From: JARBUG01 sp035628915
GTDB taxonomy: Bacteria; Bacillota; Sulfobacillia; Symbiobacteriales; Symbiobacteriaceae
Assembly (NCBI GenBank): GCA_035628915.1
Contig: DASPIW010000022.1
Coordinates: 1 to 64,000 of the forward strand
Length of the DNA: 64,000 nt
Direction of reading: 5' to 3'
A program made the translations under genes and the position numbers. Under the pieces are notes generated by a model that was given only the letters and a program-made list of their open reading frames with translations, was not told the origin of the DNA and did no database searches. This document shows positions 18,785-28,178 of this stretch, one piece after another; position 1 is the stretch's first letter; each line of letters begins with the position of its first letter.

Positions 18785-20764
18785 CTATTGAATTGTAAGA
18801 AACCCGAGTAGCTTCCAATATGGAATGGAGCCGAAGACCGCCAGCAGAGTCAACGCCGCGTGAATCACCGCGAGCGATCGGACTTGCCTGTGCTCAAAGC
18901 ACCGCCCTTGTGTGGTCGCATAGAGCGTGGTATAGCTGGAGAGCAGCTGCGGCACCAGCCAGGTGCAGCTCGATGCAACGGCCACAACCGCAGCCACCAA
19001 CGGATGGTAGCCCATGGTGACGCTCAGGGGGAAGAGCGTGACTCCGACGAGAATGATCGCCGGTCCGGGCTGGAAGATGAGCCGAATCATCATTGTGATG
19101 ACCGCCACTCCCAGCAGGAACAGGATCGGATTGCTAAAGACCGGGCCCAAATACCCTTCGACGCCTCGATTGAGCACCTGACTCAACTGCGACTTGCTAA
19201 TCAGTGTCACGAGACCGGCAAGCGAGCCGTAGAAGAGCATGTACTGCCAGTCGATCTTACCTGTAACCATATCCTTATCGATAATGCCTGTTACGACCAG
19301 GAGCAGGAACCCGATCAGCGCGATCCAGCTGGCATCAACCTGGTGCAGGGGTTGCAGGATGAACCCGATAACCACACCCAGCGCCACCCACATGGTAATC
19401 TTCTCGCGGCCTGACATTTTCCCAAGCACGGCCAGTTGCCGGTCAATGACCTCCTGGGAAACGATCGCACCCTCTTCACGAAAGAGGGAGTAGACTGTTA
19501 CCCAGTGGGTGCTTATGAGCACCAGAAACCCGAGTGGCAGCGCGACCCAAAACCACTGGGCCCAGCTTGCAGTCTGTCGGAAGGCGGGCGGGAGAAGGCC
19601 CCAGGCCAGAAGCGAGTAGCTGGATCCATTTAGGAACAGAAATCGCATCTGGCCAAACCCAAGAAAGGCTGACATGGCCAGACCGGCGGCTCCCTTGCTG
19701 TGCCTGCGAAAGCGCATGGCTTCGGTCAGTTCTCTGGCCAACAGGCCTGCCATGGCGACCCGGCTCTGCACGGAAGGCAGGCAGGGCGTCAGCACGGTAC
19801 CGGCAACGGCCAGAGCGACCGCCTGACCGGTATATGTGGGCGGAAGGACGCGCAGCAAGTGCAGCGCCGCCCGGTAGAGCAGCCCGGACCGCTGAATGGC
19901 CACCCCGATGCCAAAGGCGCCGAGCAGAAGAAACCACGTCGGGTCTGCAAACCCGCTGAATGTTTCTCCTGGCCGGGCAACGCCGATTGCGACCGTCATG
20001 AGGCACGCTCCGAGCGCCACGACATATTCGGGAATCAGTCCAAGATACCAGTTAATGGCCGTCCAGGTAAGAACAAGCGAGACCACCCAGGTCTCGGCGC
20101 CCTGCATTCCCAGAAGGGCAACCAAGACGGCTGCAGCAGCGCCAAGACCCACGGTAATGCCTGCGAAAATCCACAACCGTCGCCGGCTGTGGTCGAGGGG
20201 CACGGCGGTCTTCAGGTGGGGACTGGGCTGTGGCATCTCTGTCTGTTCGTCAACGGCAGCGGATGCCAGCGTGGCCTCCACTACGGCTTCTTCGAGAATG
20301 GCAGCCTCCTGGTCTGACGGCCAGATTTCGCTGGCGTATGAAGAGAGGTGTCGCTTGTACCGCCCCAGGGTTCGCTGCGTCTCCATGAGCCGGGACAAAA
20401 CCGATTGCTGGAACTGCTGGTTTACATCGGGGTGGTGGTCGATCAGGTTCCGCCAGCGGTTGACCGGAATCCTGAACAGGGTGCTGTCCCGGCTGGCAAT
20501 CGCCTGGGGCGGATCCGTGTAGTCCGGCAGAAGCGCCCACTCGCCGACCATCTCACCCGGGCCTACTGTCAACAGGGTCAGCGTCTCCTGATCCGCCCCA
20601 GAGGTGGAGCACAGTCGAACAGCCCCTGACACGACGAAGAAGATTGCGTCCGTGACCTGCAAGGTTTCGCCGGTACGCAACTGAAGCTCTTCAGCTTCAC
20701 CAAGCAGCTTGGCCAATTCAACCCGGGGCAGAGATCCAAGCAGTCCGATCTCGACGAGTTGCAT
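18785..20764 (-). CDS. Cyclic-nucleotide-binding-like domain fused to a DASS/SLC13 anion transporter
   Basis: A 659-residue fusion. Residues 1-125 form a Crp-like cNMP-binding fold (for example GEMVGEWALLPDYTDPPQAI). After a linker of about 65 residues there is a divalent-anion:Na+ symporter of some 12 membrane segments (from RRLWIFAGITVGLGAAAAVL), including the loop FLFLNGSSYSLLAW and FQPGPAIILVGV. In the phosphate-binding cassette the glutamate is present but the usual Arg-Ser pair reads Gln-Ala, so ordinary cAMP binding is doubtful. I start at ATG 20764, five bases after GGGGGGAG; the frame is open to 20779. Likely substrates are dicarboxylates, sulfate or similar. An SLC13 protein without the sensor is at 50916. 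Confidence 0.85.
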   Translation of the reverse strand: MQLVEIGLLGSLPRVELAKLLGEAEELQLRTGETLQVTDAIFFVVSGAVRLCSTSGADQETLTLLTVGPGEMVGEWALLPDYTDPPQAIASRDSTLFRIPVNRWRNLIDHHPDVNQQFQQSVLSRLMETQRTLGRYKRHLSSYASEIWPSDQEAAILEEAVVEATLASAAVDEQTEMPQPSPHLKTAVPLDHSRRRLWIFAGITVGLGAAAAVLVALLGMQGAETWVVSLVLTWTAINWYLGLIPEYVVALGACLMTVAIGVARPGETFSGFADPTWFLLLGAFGIGVAIQRSGLLYRAALHLLRVLPPTYTGQAVALAVAGTVLTPCLPSVQSRVAMAGLLARELTEAMRFRRHSKGAAGLAMSAFLGFGQMRFLFLNGSSYSLLAWGLLPPAFRQTASWAQWFWVALPLGFLVLISTHWVTVYSLFREEGAIVSQEVIDRQLAVLGKMSGREKITMWVALGVVIGFILQPLHQVDASWIALIGFLLLVVTGIIDKDMVTGKIDWQYMLFYGSLAGLVTLISKSQLSQVLNRGVEGYLGPVFSNPILFLLGVAVITMMIRLIFQPGPAIILVGVTLFPLSVTMGYHPLVAAVVAVASSCTWLVPQLLSSYTTLYATTQGRCFEHRQVRSLAVIHAALTLLAVFGSIPYWKLLGFLTIQ

Positions 20765-20848
20765 AAATGCTCCCCCCACCGGGAACTGCGGCGGTCGGCG
20801 CCCAATCCCATGTCGCCGACCGCCGCTTTGATATTTTCTTAACTTGAA

Positions 20849-22729
20849 CTAGACCTTGAACTGGGCCGTCAGCGTCGCCAGACTCCTGGCATGTTCCGCC
20901 AGATCTTGGGCAGCCAGGGCGGTTCGCCGTGTAACCTCCGCAACTTGTGCGGCAGCCTGGTGGACCGACTGAGCGTTTTCCGCCGCCTGCTTGGTAACTC
21001 CGCCGATGGGATCCATGCGGTCGTTGACCGAGTGGCTGCTGGCCGCCATCTGTTCGGTGGCCGCCGTATTCTCCTCGGCAACCGCCGCCACATTGTGAAT
21101 CAGGCCCTCCACATCCCGTCCGCGGTGACTGATTTCGTCGGACAGCGATGTGATCGTCTGAGAGCGAGCCACCGTGTCACTGGCGGCCACTCGCACCTGC
21201 TCAAGATCAAGGCGCGCTTCGCCTACCAGGGAGACGCCGACCTGCACGTCGCGCAGGCTTTCGTTGACGGCATCCACCGACTGCTCTGTGTGCTGCTTGA
21301 TCCACGCCACAACCCGCCGGATCTCGTGCGCTGAGCCTCGGGAACGCTCGGCCAGCTTGCGAATCTCCTCGGCTACCACTGCGAACCCACGGCCGTGTTC
21401 GCCCGCCCGGGCCGCCTCGATGGCTGCATTCAGGCTGAGGAGGTTGGTCTGCTCCGATATGTCTGTTATGACCTTCAGGATCTCGTCGATTTCCGAAGAG
21501 CGCCGCCCCATTTCGCGAATCAGCAAGGCGAAGTCCTCGACCGACTTCCGGATCCGCTCCATCCCTTCGCAGGTTTCCCCCATGGAGTTGGATGTCTTCT
21601 CAACAAGCATCTCGCTGTTGCGCGAGGACTGGAGGACTTCGCCCGCCGCCGCTGCGATGTCGCTGAGCGACCCGGACATGGCCTGAACCGTGGCGACAAT
21701 CTGGCTGAGCGACATCGCTTGTTCGGATGCGCCCCGCGCCACGTAGTCAATGGCACGGTCGAGTTCGTTGACCGTTTCCATGACGCTGCGAATATCCGCA
21801 GCCTGATGTGCGGCCCCTTCTGCCCCGACTTCGGCCGCGGCGACGATGGATTTCGTCACTTCGGCCGCTCGCTCCGACTGGGTCGAAAGGTCCCGGGCCG
21901 CATTGGACATCTCTTCGGCCGTAACTGCGACCTGTCGCACGACCGAGGCGAGGCTCTGCACCATGCCGTTGAACGCTGTTGCCAGTTCCTGAGTTTCGTC
22001 ACCGGTCCGAACGCGCACGGGCTTGATGTTGAGGTCACCCTTGGCCACCTGGCCCGATGCTTCGGCAAGTGCACGGAGCGGTCTGGTCACGCTGCGGGTC
22101 AGCAGGAACGCTGCCAACAGGCCGAGCGTCAGGGCAACCACGGTGATCGACGGAATCGTGCTGCTCGCGCGGGCGAAGGCTCCAACCACACCCTCAGCCT
22201 CAGCCGTTGTGCGTTTTCCGGCGTCCTCCTTCATGTTGCGGATCGCCTGATCAACGCTCAGGAACTTCAGACCGAGGCTGCGGAGGGGAACGTACCGGCC
22301 GGTCCCGAGCCCCTCCCGCATGGTGGTCTGCGCCTTGGCGGACTCCTGCAGATAGTCCTCCAGAAGCGTCTGAAGCTTCGTGAGCCCCTCCTGCTCCTGG
22401 GAAGACAGCCCCAACTGCTCGTACTCGGCCATTCGGTTCTTCAGGGAATCCATGGTCAGCTTCATGCTGGCCTCAATGCGCGTCAGCTCTTCCGGATCAT
22501 CTTGCTGGATGAACTGCTCTAGCAAGGAGCGGTGCTGGTATAAGAGGTAGTGCATGTCGCTGACTGTAAATAGAGCAGGAGTCCAATGCGAGGCAAGAGC
22601 CTCTGAGCGCTGACCCACCGTATTTGCCACATTCATGCTGACGAGGCCCACTGCCGCCGTGAGGCACAGGACGATGACCATGGCACCGAAAACCTTATGC
22701 CCCAGGCGGACGCGTAGCCAGTGGCTCAT
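20849..22729 (-). CDS. Methyl-accepting chemotaxis protein
   Basis: A 626-residue transmembrane chemoreceptor: N-terminal membrane helix ([18 protein letters not shown]), an external four-helix-bundle sensor of about 150 residues (4HB-like), a second membrane helix ([20 protein letters not shown]), a HAMP domain ([20 protein letters not shown]) and the cytoplasmic signalling hairpin with tip [20 protein letters not shown], followed by [20 protein letters not shown]. Start ATG 22729 follows GGGGGGAAGCGT. No che kinase genes are in the window. Twenty-two bases upstream ends the solute-binding lipoprotein, which may present ligand to this receptor. Confidence 0.93.
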   Translation of the reverse strand: MSHWLRVRLGHKVFGAMVIVLCLTAAVGLVSMNVANTVGQRSEALASHWTPALFTVSDMHYLLYQHRSLLEQFIQQDDPEELTRIEASMKLTMDSLKNRMAEYEQLGLSSQEQEGLTKLQTLLEDYLQESAKAQTTMREGLGTGRYVPLRSLGLKFLSVDQAIRNMKEDAGKRTTAEAEGVVGAFARASSTIPSITVVALTLGLLAAFLLTRSVTRPLRALAEASGQVAKGDLNIKPVRVRTGDETQELATAFNGMVQSLASVVRQVAVTAEEMSNAARDLSTQSERAAEVTKSIVAAAEVGAEGAAHQAADIRSVMETVNELDRAIDYVARGASEQAMSLSQIVATVQAMSGSLSDIAAAAGEVLQSSRNSEMLVEKTSNSMGETCEGMERIRKSVEDFALLIREMGRRSSEIDEILKVITDISEQTNLLSLNAAIEAARAGEHGRGFAVVAEEIRKLAERSRGSAHEIRRVVAWIKQHTEQSVDAVNESLRDVQVGVSLVGEARLDLEQVRVAASDTVARSQTITSLSDEISHRGRDVEGLIHNVAAVAEENTAATEQMAASSHSVNDRMDPIGGVTKQAAENAQSVHQAAAQVAEVTRRTALAAQDLAEHARSLATLTAQFKV

Positions 22730-22751
22730 ACGCTTCCCCCCCACCGACCTG

Positions 22752-23837
22752 TCAATTAGGCTTCACCGGCACCACCTGGAGGAACTTGTCCTGAATCTGG
22801 CCCTTCTCCTTGGAGAGCTTGATCCAGTCAACCTTCATGTTGTTCTTCAAAATCTGGTCGAGCGGGCGGGAATTGGCGGGAGGCTCGACGCCGGAGATGA
22901 CCGGGTGCATACCAGCCTTGGTAATCATGGACTGGGCCTCGGGCGTAATCAGCCAGTCGATGACGGCCTTGGCGCCGGCAAGGTTCTTGGTGCTCTTCAA
23001 AATGGCATACGGGCTCTCCATCACGATTGCGCCGTCTTCCGGCCATACCAGTTCGCCCTTCGAGCCCTTCGCCTTAGCCGACTGATACGTGCTCTCAACG
23101 GTAATCGCAACCTTCGCCTTGCCCTCGCCCACCTTCTTGACGGGAGAAGAGGAACTGCCGCCTACCTGCCAGTCGTTGGCCTGCGCAGTCTCGAAATACG
23201 CCCAGCCATACGTGTTGACCAGAGCGCCAACCGTCGCAAATGCGGTGCCCGACTTGGTCGGGTCGGACAGGGCGACCTGACCCTTCCACTTGGGGTCCAG
23301 CAGATCCTTAAAGCTCTTGGGCGCCTCTTCAGGCTTGACGAGGTCAGGGTTATAGACAATCACCACATCAAGGACACGCACGGCCGTATAGTAGCCCTCG
23401 GGATCTCGGTCCACCTTGACCTTGTCGACGGCGGCGGGGGTGTAGGGCGTCAAAAGCCCCTGGTCCTTGAGCAGCCGCGCATAGGCCGGGTCAGCCATCA
23501 TAATGGCGTCAGCCGCGACGCTGCCGGCTGCAAACTCGGCGCTCAGCTTGTCGACGAGCTCTTCCGTGCCGCCATAAACCCACTCGACTTCGAGTTCCGG
23601 ATACTTGGCCTTCAGAACCGGGGTCATAGCGTCCAGAAGATCCTTGCTCGCGGAACTGTAAATGGTCACCTTTCCAGTCGGCTTGGCAACAACAGGCTCG
23701 GGGCGTGCCGCGGGCTGCTCGGTCTTGCTTTCCGGGGCTGCAGGTTTGGCACCAGACTGGTTGGTGCCGCCGCACGCCGTAAGGATCAGCATTAGGACTA
23801 CCATGATGCTCATGAGCCCAGTAATCCGGCGGTACAT
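22752..23837 (-). CDS. Periplasmic-type solute-binding lipoprotein without its own ABC transporter
   Basis: A 361-residue extracellular binding lipoprotein with signal peptide and lipobox (LTAC, Cys at about residue 21), a proline/alanine-rich linker and a two-lobed fold of the Fe3+/phosphonate (AfuA-like, COG1840) type: [37 protein letters not shown], and the C-terminal [16 protein letters not shown]. No permease or ATPase lies nearby; instead a chemoreceptor gene follows after 22 bases. That context suggests a sensory receptor role as well as, or instead of, uptake. Ligand unknown. SD AAGGGGGAATTGTA precedes the ATG. Confidence 0.88.
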   Translation of the reverse strand: MYRRITGLMSIMVVLMLILTACGGTNQSGAKPAAPESKTEQPAARPEPVVAKPTGKVTIYSSASKDLLDAMTPVLKAKYPELEVEWVYGGTEELVDKLSAEFAAGSVAADAIMMADPAYARLLKDQGLLTPYTPAAVDKVKVDRDPEGYYTAVRVLDVVIVYNPDLVKPEEAPKSFKDLLDPKWKGQVALSDPTKSGTAFATVGALVNTYGWAYFETAQANDWQVGGSSSSPVKKVGEGKAKVAITVESTYQSAKAKGSKGELVWPEDGAIVMESPYAILKSTKNLAGAKAVIDWLITPEAQSMITKAGMHPVISGVEPPANSRPLDQILKNNMKVDWIKLSKEKGQIQDKFLQVVPVKPN

Positions 23838-24019
23838 TACAATTCCCCCTTAGAATTAGTGCGCCATACTGACAAGGCAGCGTCGCACTTAATAGGATTC
23901 AATTGGAATATACGTGTATTGTATGGGGATGGTTCGACAGTTCGCTGGGCTGATCGGAAATGTTTTTAACAAAACCGTAACGTGAAAGGAATTTGGCATT
24001 GAATAGCCAGCCGATAAAA

Positions 24020-24044
24020 GGACCTGCCCTCGACGGGCAGGTCC
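24020..24044 (-). terminator. Terminator of the PhoX-like gene
   Basis: GGACCTGCCC and GGGCAGGTCC form a 10-bp stem with a 5-base loop, followed on the minus strand by CTTTTATC. It begins 16 bases past the PhoX-like stop and isolates that gene from the operon downstream. Confidence 0.85.
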
Positions 24045-24060
24045 GTGTTGGTTTCGGTTA

Positions 24061-25206
24061 TCACTTCTTGTCAAACCCAGTGATGACCACAGTCTTGTGA
24101 TGCGGGGTCTGCAGGCTCAGGATCATGGCTTTGAAGTCAGGAGTAAACCAGGGCCCGGATACCTCACCGCTGACCAGGTCGGCGAAAAGGCGTATCCGGC
24201 CGCTCCGCTCGGCAACCCAGACCTGGTTTGTGAAGTTGCTGTCCTCGACGATATATAGACGGCCCTTGCTGTCAAAAGCCAGGTTGTCCGGCATGTTGAG
24301 GCCGTCCTGACTCCCCACCGCAAAATCCTTTACCTGGAGGCTCTTCGGGTGAACGCTGATGACCCGGCCCCAGTGAAGGCCGTCCTGATCGGTCTCACTG
24401 ATCGAGAGGTAGACCCGCCCGTCGGGCCCGAACTCCGCGTCTTCAGGCTTTACGTAGAAGGTAGCACCCTTCGCTTTGGCCTCTGCCGTGGCCAGTTCCG
24501 GATTATCGATGGGAATCCAGCGGCGGTTTGCGGCATCGAGAGCGTATAGTTTGCCGGACGACAGGTCCCCGTATGAGTCGGGGGTGAACTTGTAAATAGC
24601 GCCGCGGCCTTTGGCGGGGTCATTTGCGTCGTCCGTGCTCCACACTTCCCCGGTGTGCGGGTCGACCACGCCCGTCTCGTGGGCGTAACGCCCCAGCCCT
24701 TTCACAGGCCGGGCGCTGCCGGATAAGGGTTCGATCTCCCATACGTAGCCGTCGACCGACTCCTCGCCCACCAGAATTGTGCCCCACGGAGTAAGATTCC
24801 CAGAGCACGGTTTGGAGAGGTTTGCCAGAACAATCATGGGTTCGCCGAGCATGTTGAAAGACCGGTCCAGGGCAACGCGGGTCACGCCGCCCATCTTGTT
24901 GTTGGTTTCGTGATTGGTAAACAGATAACCGACCGTGCCATCAGGCAGGGGAGTCTTGAGGGGTATGTAGACGTTCATGTCAGGCTTCTGTAAATCCACG
25001 CCGCGCGCCAGGCCCCAGTCGAGCCAGGCGCTCCAATCAACGATCTCCTTGTATTTGAGCCCCTCAGGAAGTCTCAGTACCCCGGCGGGATCTTCAACCA
25101 GCGCAGGAGCCGGAGCATGGGTCTCGGCCGCACTTGTCGGCTGCACAAACAGGAAGCTCAGCGACAGAATGGCGGCAACGAGACCCAGGAGACGGCGTAA
25201 TTTCAT
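24061..25206 (-). CDS. PhoX-like secreted phosphatase (DUF839 family)
   Basis: Exported beta-propeller protein of 381 residues related to PhoX alkaline phosphatases (Ca/Fe-dependent phosphomonoesterases). It has a signal peptide (RLLGLVAAILSLSFLFVQP, cleavage near TSAAET) and family motifs FTNHETNNKMGG, TILVGEESVDGYVWEIEP, GRYAHETGVVDPHTGEVW and KPEDAEFGPDGRVYLSISE. It is shorter than many PhoX proteins, and its signal peptide looks Sec-like rather than clearly Tat-like, so phosphatase activity needs testing. Single-gene unit ended by a good terminator. No clear Pho box was recognised upstream. Confidence 0.82.
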   Translation of the reverse strand: MKLRRLLGLVAAILSLSFLFVQPTSAAETHAPAPALVEDPAGVLRLPEGLKYKEIVDWSAWLDWGLARGVDLQKPDMNVYIPLKTPLPDGTVGYLFTNHETNNKMGGVTRVALDRSFNMLGEPMIVLANLSKPCSGNLTPWGTILVGEESVDGYVWEIEPLSGSARPVKGLGRYAHETGVVDPHTGEVWSTDDANDPAKGRGAIYKFTPDSYGDLSSGKLYALDAANRRWIPIDNPELATAEAKAKGATFYVKPEDAEFGPDGRVYLSISETDQDGLHWGRVISVHPKSLQVKDFAVGSQDGLNMPDNLAFDSKGRLYIVEDSNFTNQVWVAERSGRIRLFADLVSGEVSGPWFTPDFKAMILSLQTPHHKTVVITGFDKK

Positions 25207-25366
25207 AATGGTTCCTCCCGATTTACAATATAAGATGGACCTGTATCCATTTTACAGACAGGGATTATGGGCGTCGATCAGACTTGTGGCTCAATGGTGT
25301 CTTGTCAAATGGTCAGACAATGGTCCCAGTTACCCTGACAGGTCCCATTCAGGCGGAAACATAAAA

Positions 25367-25395
25367 GCGACCTGCCCATGTCGGGGACAGGTCGC
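25367..25395 (-). terminator. Terminator of the CYTH gene
   Basis: GCGACCTG and CAGGTCGC pair, with a further CCC/GGG inside and one bulged A. The minus-strand tail is TTTTATGTTTCC. It lies six bases past the CYTH stop. Confidence 0.85.
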
Positions 25396-25401
25396 TCCCA
25401 A

Positions 25402-26061
25402 TCAGCGGACACCCGCTTTTTCCTTAAGCTTCAAACCTCGCTCCAGCTTCGAGAGCGACGCCGGTGCCAGGTCCCCTCCGGCAAGGTCGTACAGCCCTTC
25501 CTCGACCGCCCGCAGGATGCGTTCCCCCGCCTTGCCCGCCTTGGCCTCGACTTCAATATCAAAGTAAGGGCTGGCTGATAGCCCGGGGTAGTCGACCATG
25601 TCCAGCGTTAGTTCAGCCACCTCTGCGATGGGGCGAGCCAGCCGGGCCGTCGCCACGATCAGGGTGGGGGCCAGGCCGCCCGTCGGTCTGCCGGCATGGA
25701 AGTCCTCGGCCGAAAAGGGCCCTTCGCCGACAATATCTTTGACGTGTGACATGATCCAGTCCACACGTTCCTGCGTAAGCACCTCTTCAAACTCCTCGCG
25801 GCCTGTCAGCGCACCGTCCCGGTACCTGCCGATTTTCAGCGTCAGGTACGGGACGCCGTCCTGTATGCGCGATCGCAGGCCGGCGCCGGCCTTGGCCAGC
25901 GCCCCGGCGGGAGTGTCGTAGTACATGTCCATGATCTCGTGCTTGGTGATATCTCCCAGGGGGAAGCCCGCCAACTGGGGCTGCATGGTCAGCTTCGTAA
26001 AGAGCATAATGGGACCGCCGACGATGGCCGGCTTGACGTTCAACTTGATTTCTACTTCCAC
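25402..26061 (-). CDS. CYTH-domain protein (triphosphate tunnel metalloenzyme)
   Basis: A 219-residue soluble protein of the CYTH/TTM family, which hydrolyses or cyclises organic or inorganic triphosphates. It shows the N-terminal ExExK signature (MEVEIKLNV), YYDTPAGALAKAGAGLRSRI with the conserved basic residues, LTLKIGRYRDG and the late acidic strand PYFDIEVEAKAG. Relatives include thiamine-triphosphatase, class IV adenylate cyclase and inorganic triphosphatase; sequence alone does not choose. It ends at a strong terminator and lies 70 bases after the small zinc-ribbon gene. Confidence 0.87.
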   Translation of the reverse strand: MEVEIKLNVKPAIVGGPIMLFTKLTMQPQLAGFPLGDITKHEIMDMYYDTPAGALAKAGAGLRSRIQDGVPYLTLKIGRYRDGALTGREEFEEVLTQERVDWIMSHVKDIVGEGPFSAEDFHAGRPTGGLAPTLIVATARLARPIAEVAELTLDMVDYPGLSASPYFDIEVEAKAGKAGERILRAVEEGLYDLAGGDLAPASLSKLERGLKLKEKAGVR

Positions 26062-26131
26062 GCACTGCCCCGCCTTCTCTTCAGCCGTGTCCTGAGAAAA
26101 GTATGCCCAGCGGGAGGGGTAAACTTCCGTT

Positions 26132-26419
26132 TCACGAAGCGGCTGATACGAATGTTGGTGTTACGCCTTCGAGCCGATACTGCTGCCACGGTACGGTGCG
26201 AACGATCGCGGCAGGCCCTTCGGCGGGGTCGCAGCCGCGGGCGATCCACGCCCGTACGAGCGGCATGTTGACCGGGGCAGTATGAATCATGGTCCAGACG
26301 TGCCCGCATTCGCAGCGGCTGGTGGTAACAGCCCAGCAGCCCTCGGGGTCGACCATGTTCCAGGCTTCGTCATGCATGTGGCCGCAACGGCGGCACTGGT
26401 TTGCCGGCAAATGCTTCAT
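26132..26419 (-). CDS. Small zinc-ribbon-like protein
   Basis: A 95-residue protein I cannot assign to a named family. It has cysteine pairs spaced like a zinc ribbon, QCRRCGHMHDEAW near residue 8 and SRCECGHVWTMIH near 34, with histidines close to each. The ATG at 26419 is preceded by GAGGAAG at seven bases, which supports a real gene over the short antisense frames. It lies between the phzF remnant and the CYTH gene, in the same direction. Confidence 0.65.
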   Translation of the reverse strand: MKHLPANQCRRCGHMHDEAWNMVDPEGCWAVTTSRCECGHVWTMIHTAPVNMPLVRAWIARGCDPAEGPAAIVRTVPWQQYRLEGVTPTFVSAAS

Positions 26420-26533
26420 CGAATTGCTTCCTCACAGGGTGTGGCTTTGGTGGTAGTAGGTTACGGAGGATAACCTGTGAATACCTTGTGCGCACCCTGT
26501 GCATAACGCTGAAGTTATCGACAATTTGCGCGG

Positions 26534-26856
26534 CTAGATGGTAAACTCGCCCTTTCCCCCGAGGCAGACTGCGCCGCCGACCCGCACCTGAAGGGCGCCG
26601 CCCGGCTCGGTCATTTCAACCCGCAACCGGCTGGGGCGGCCCATTCCATAGAGCGGGGCGAAGAGGCGGGCCCGGGCGTGGGCCCCGCTCCCGGCGGGCA
26701 GCAGAGCAAACGGGTACGCCCCGCATTGGTCTCCCTGGAAATTGCCTGCATTTGATTGGCGTGCAGGCCGGCGCCGTCCAGGATCACGCAGTGGGCATTG
26801 CCCGCGAAGGGCCGGTCCGCAAAGACGTCGAGCCAGAGGTACGAAAGCGCGCGCAT
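26534..26856 (-). pseudogene. PhzF-family epimerase/isomerase remnant with two internal deletions
   Basis: Three pieces of a PhzF-type protein survive in order. First, an intact N-terminus from ATG 26856 (about 46 codons; YLWLDVFADRPFAGNAHCVI to AISRETN). Then, in another frame, a short piece reading PFALLPAGSGAHARARLFAP, which belongs near residue 200 of the family. Then the C-terminus GMGRPSRLRVEMTEPGG to GGKGEFTI. Families of this type run about 260-300 residues, so roughly 140 and 40 residues are missing. The first deletion shifts frame and the start-anchored reading frame stops after 81 codons. It lies just past the hemW stop. I infer loss of function. Confidence 0.8.
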
Positions 26857-26861
26857 GCAAA

Positions 26862-28124
26862 TTACTTCTGTTCCTGCAAGAACTCCTGCCAGACCTGGTT
26901 GCCAAGCCGCAACCCCCGGGGGGTCAGGCGCACGGCGCCCTCCGCACGCTCCAGGAGCCCGCGGCTGATGAGCCTATCGACGGTGGTGCCATACACATCG
27001 TTGAGTGTTATGCCAAAGCGGTTCCGGAAGCGCTCTTCCGGCACGCCTTCCAGTAGGCGGAGACCGAGCATCATGGTCTCGGCCATTTCGCTCGGGCGGT
27101 CGATCACTTCGCCGGCTTCCACGGGCCAGTCGCCCCGTTCAATGGCGGCCCGGTAGGGCGACGGGGTCTTCAGGTTCCAGAAGCGGTAGCGCTGGCCGGG
27201 CCGGCCCGGGGCGGTCTCGATGGGCGCCCCGCCCTGCACGCGGGAGGCCGAGAGCCGGGGGCGGGGCGCCCCGAGATTCGGCAGCGGCGCCCGGAGCTGC
27301 AGGAATGAGTGGGCGCCGCAGCCGAGCCCCAGGTACGGCTCGTTGCGCCAGTAGACCTGGTTGTGCCGGGATCGGTGCCCCGGCCGTGCGAAGTTCGAGA
27401 CCTCGTAGTGCTCAAATCCCGCAGCTTCCAGCATCGCCTTGCCCGCCGCGAACATCTCTTCCTCGTCGTCCTCGGCGGGCAGGGTCAGACGGCCCGCGTC
27501 AAAGTCAGCGAAGAACGGGGTCCCTTCCTCCACAGTCAGGCTGTACGCGCTAATGTGCTTGGGCCCGAGGCTGAGCGCCCAGTCGACGGTCTCCCGGAAC
27601 TCTGCCGGGGTCTGGCCAGGCAGCCCGTACATGAGGTCGAGGTTGATGTTGCGGAAGCCCGCCGCCCGGGCCGCTGCCACCGCCCGTTCCACCTGATCCG
27701 GCGTGTGAATGCGGCCCAGCCGCTGCAGCAGGTGCGGCTGCCGGGCCTGCACCCCGAAGGAGATGCGGTTCGCACCGGCATCAAAAGCCAGCTTCAGTTT
27801 GTCGCCTTCGAAGTCGACGGTGCCGGGGTTGGCTTCCGTGGTGATTTCGGCGTCGTTTGTGAGGGCGAAGTGCCGGGCGGCGCCGGCGATGACGGCGGCG
27901 AGGTGCCGCCCTTCCAGCATGGTGGGCGTCCCGCCCCCGACAAAGACCGTGGGGACGGGCGCTCCCGCCAGCTCAGGGCGCCCCGCCCAGCGCTCCATCT
28001 CCGTCAGGAGGACGCGCACATAGCCCTCCTGTTCGGAGGGCTGGGCGCCGGCGTAGCTGTTGAAATCACAGTACCCGCACTTCTGTACGCAGTATGGGAT
28101 GTGCACGTAGAGGGAAACGGCCAC
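26862..28124 (-). CDS. hemW: HemW (HemN-like radical-SAM protein)
   Basis: Heme chaperone / coproporphyrinogen-III-oxidase-like radical-SAM protein, 420 residues. The cluster motif CxxxCxxC is in YCVQKCGYCDFNSYA near residue 11; FVGGGTPTMLEGRHL and YGLPGQTPAEFRETVDWALS follow, and the C-terminal HemN_C region is present (LRLLEGVPEERFRNRFG). The single-residue spacing typical of HemW (CxxxCxxCxF) is kept. GTG start at 28124 follows GGAAGGTGAG. It lies 54 bases after lepA, the usual Firmicutes neighbour. Confidence 0.92.
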   Translation of the reverse strand: MAVSLYVHIPYCVQKCGYCDFNSYAGAQPSEQEGYVRVLLTEMERWAGRPELAGAPVPTVFVGGGTPTMLEGRHLAAVIAGAARHFALTNDAEITTEANPGTVDFEGDKLKLAFDAGANRISFGVQARQPHLLQRLGRIHTPDQVERAVAAARAAGFRNINLDLMYGLPGQTPAEFRETVDWALSLGPKHISAYSLTVEEGTPFFADFDAGRLTLPAEDDEEEMFAAGKAMLEAAGFEHYEVSNFARPGHRSRHNQVYWRNEPYLGLGCGAHSFLQLRAPLPNLGAPRPRLSASRVQGGAPIETAPGRPGQRYRFWNLKTPSPYRAAIERGDWPVEAGEVIDRPSEMAETMMLGLRLLEGVPEERFRNRFGITLNDVYGTTVDRLISRGLLERAEGAVRLTPRGLRLGNQVWQEFLQEQK

Positions 28125-28178
28125 AGACTCACCTTCCAGGGCAGAAAAAGGGGGGCAGGCGCCCTTTCCCCAGCTCCC

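Noticed and set aside
22752..23837. Iron ABC importer
   Set aside because: Only the binding lipoprotein is present; no permease or ATPase gene lies in the region, and the next gene is a chemoreceptor.
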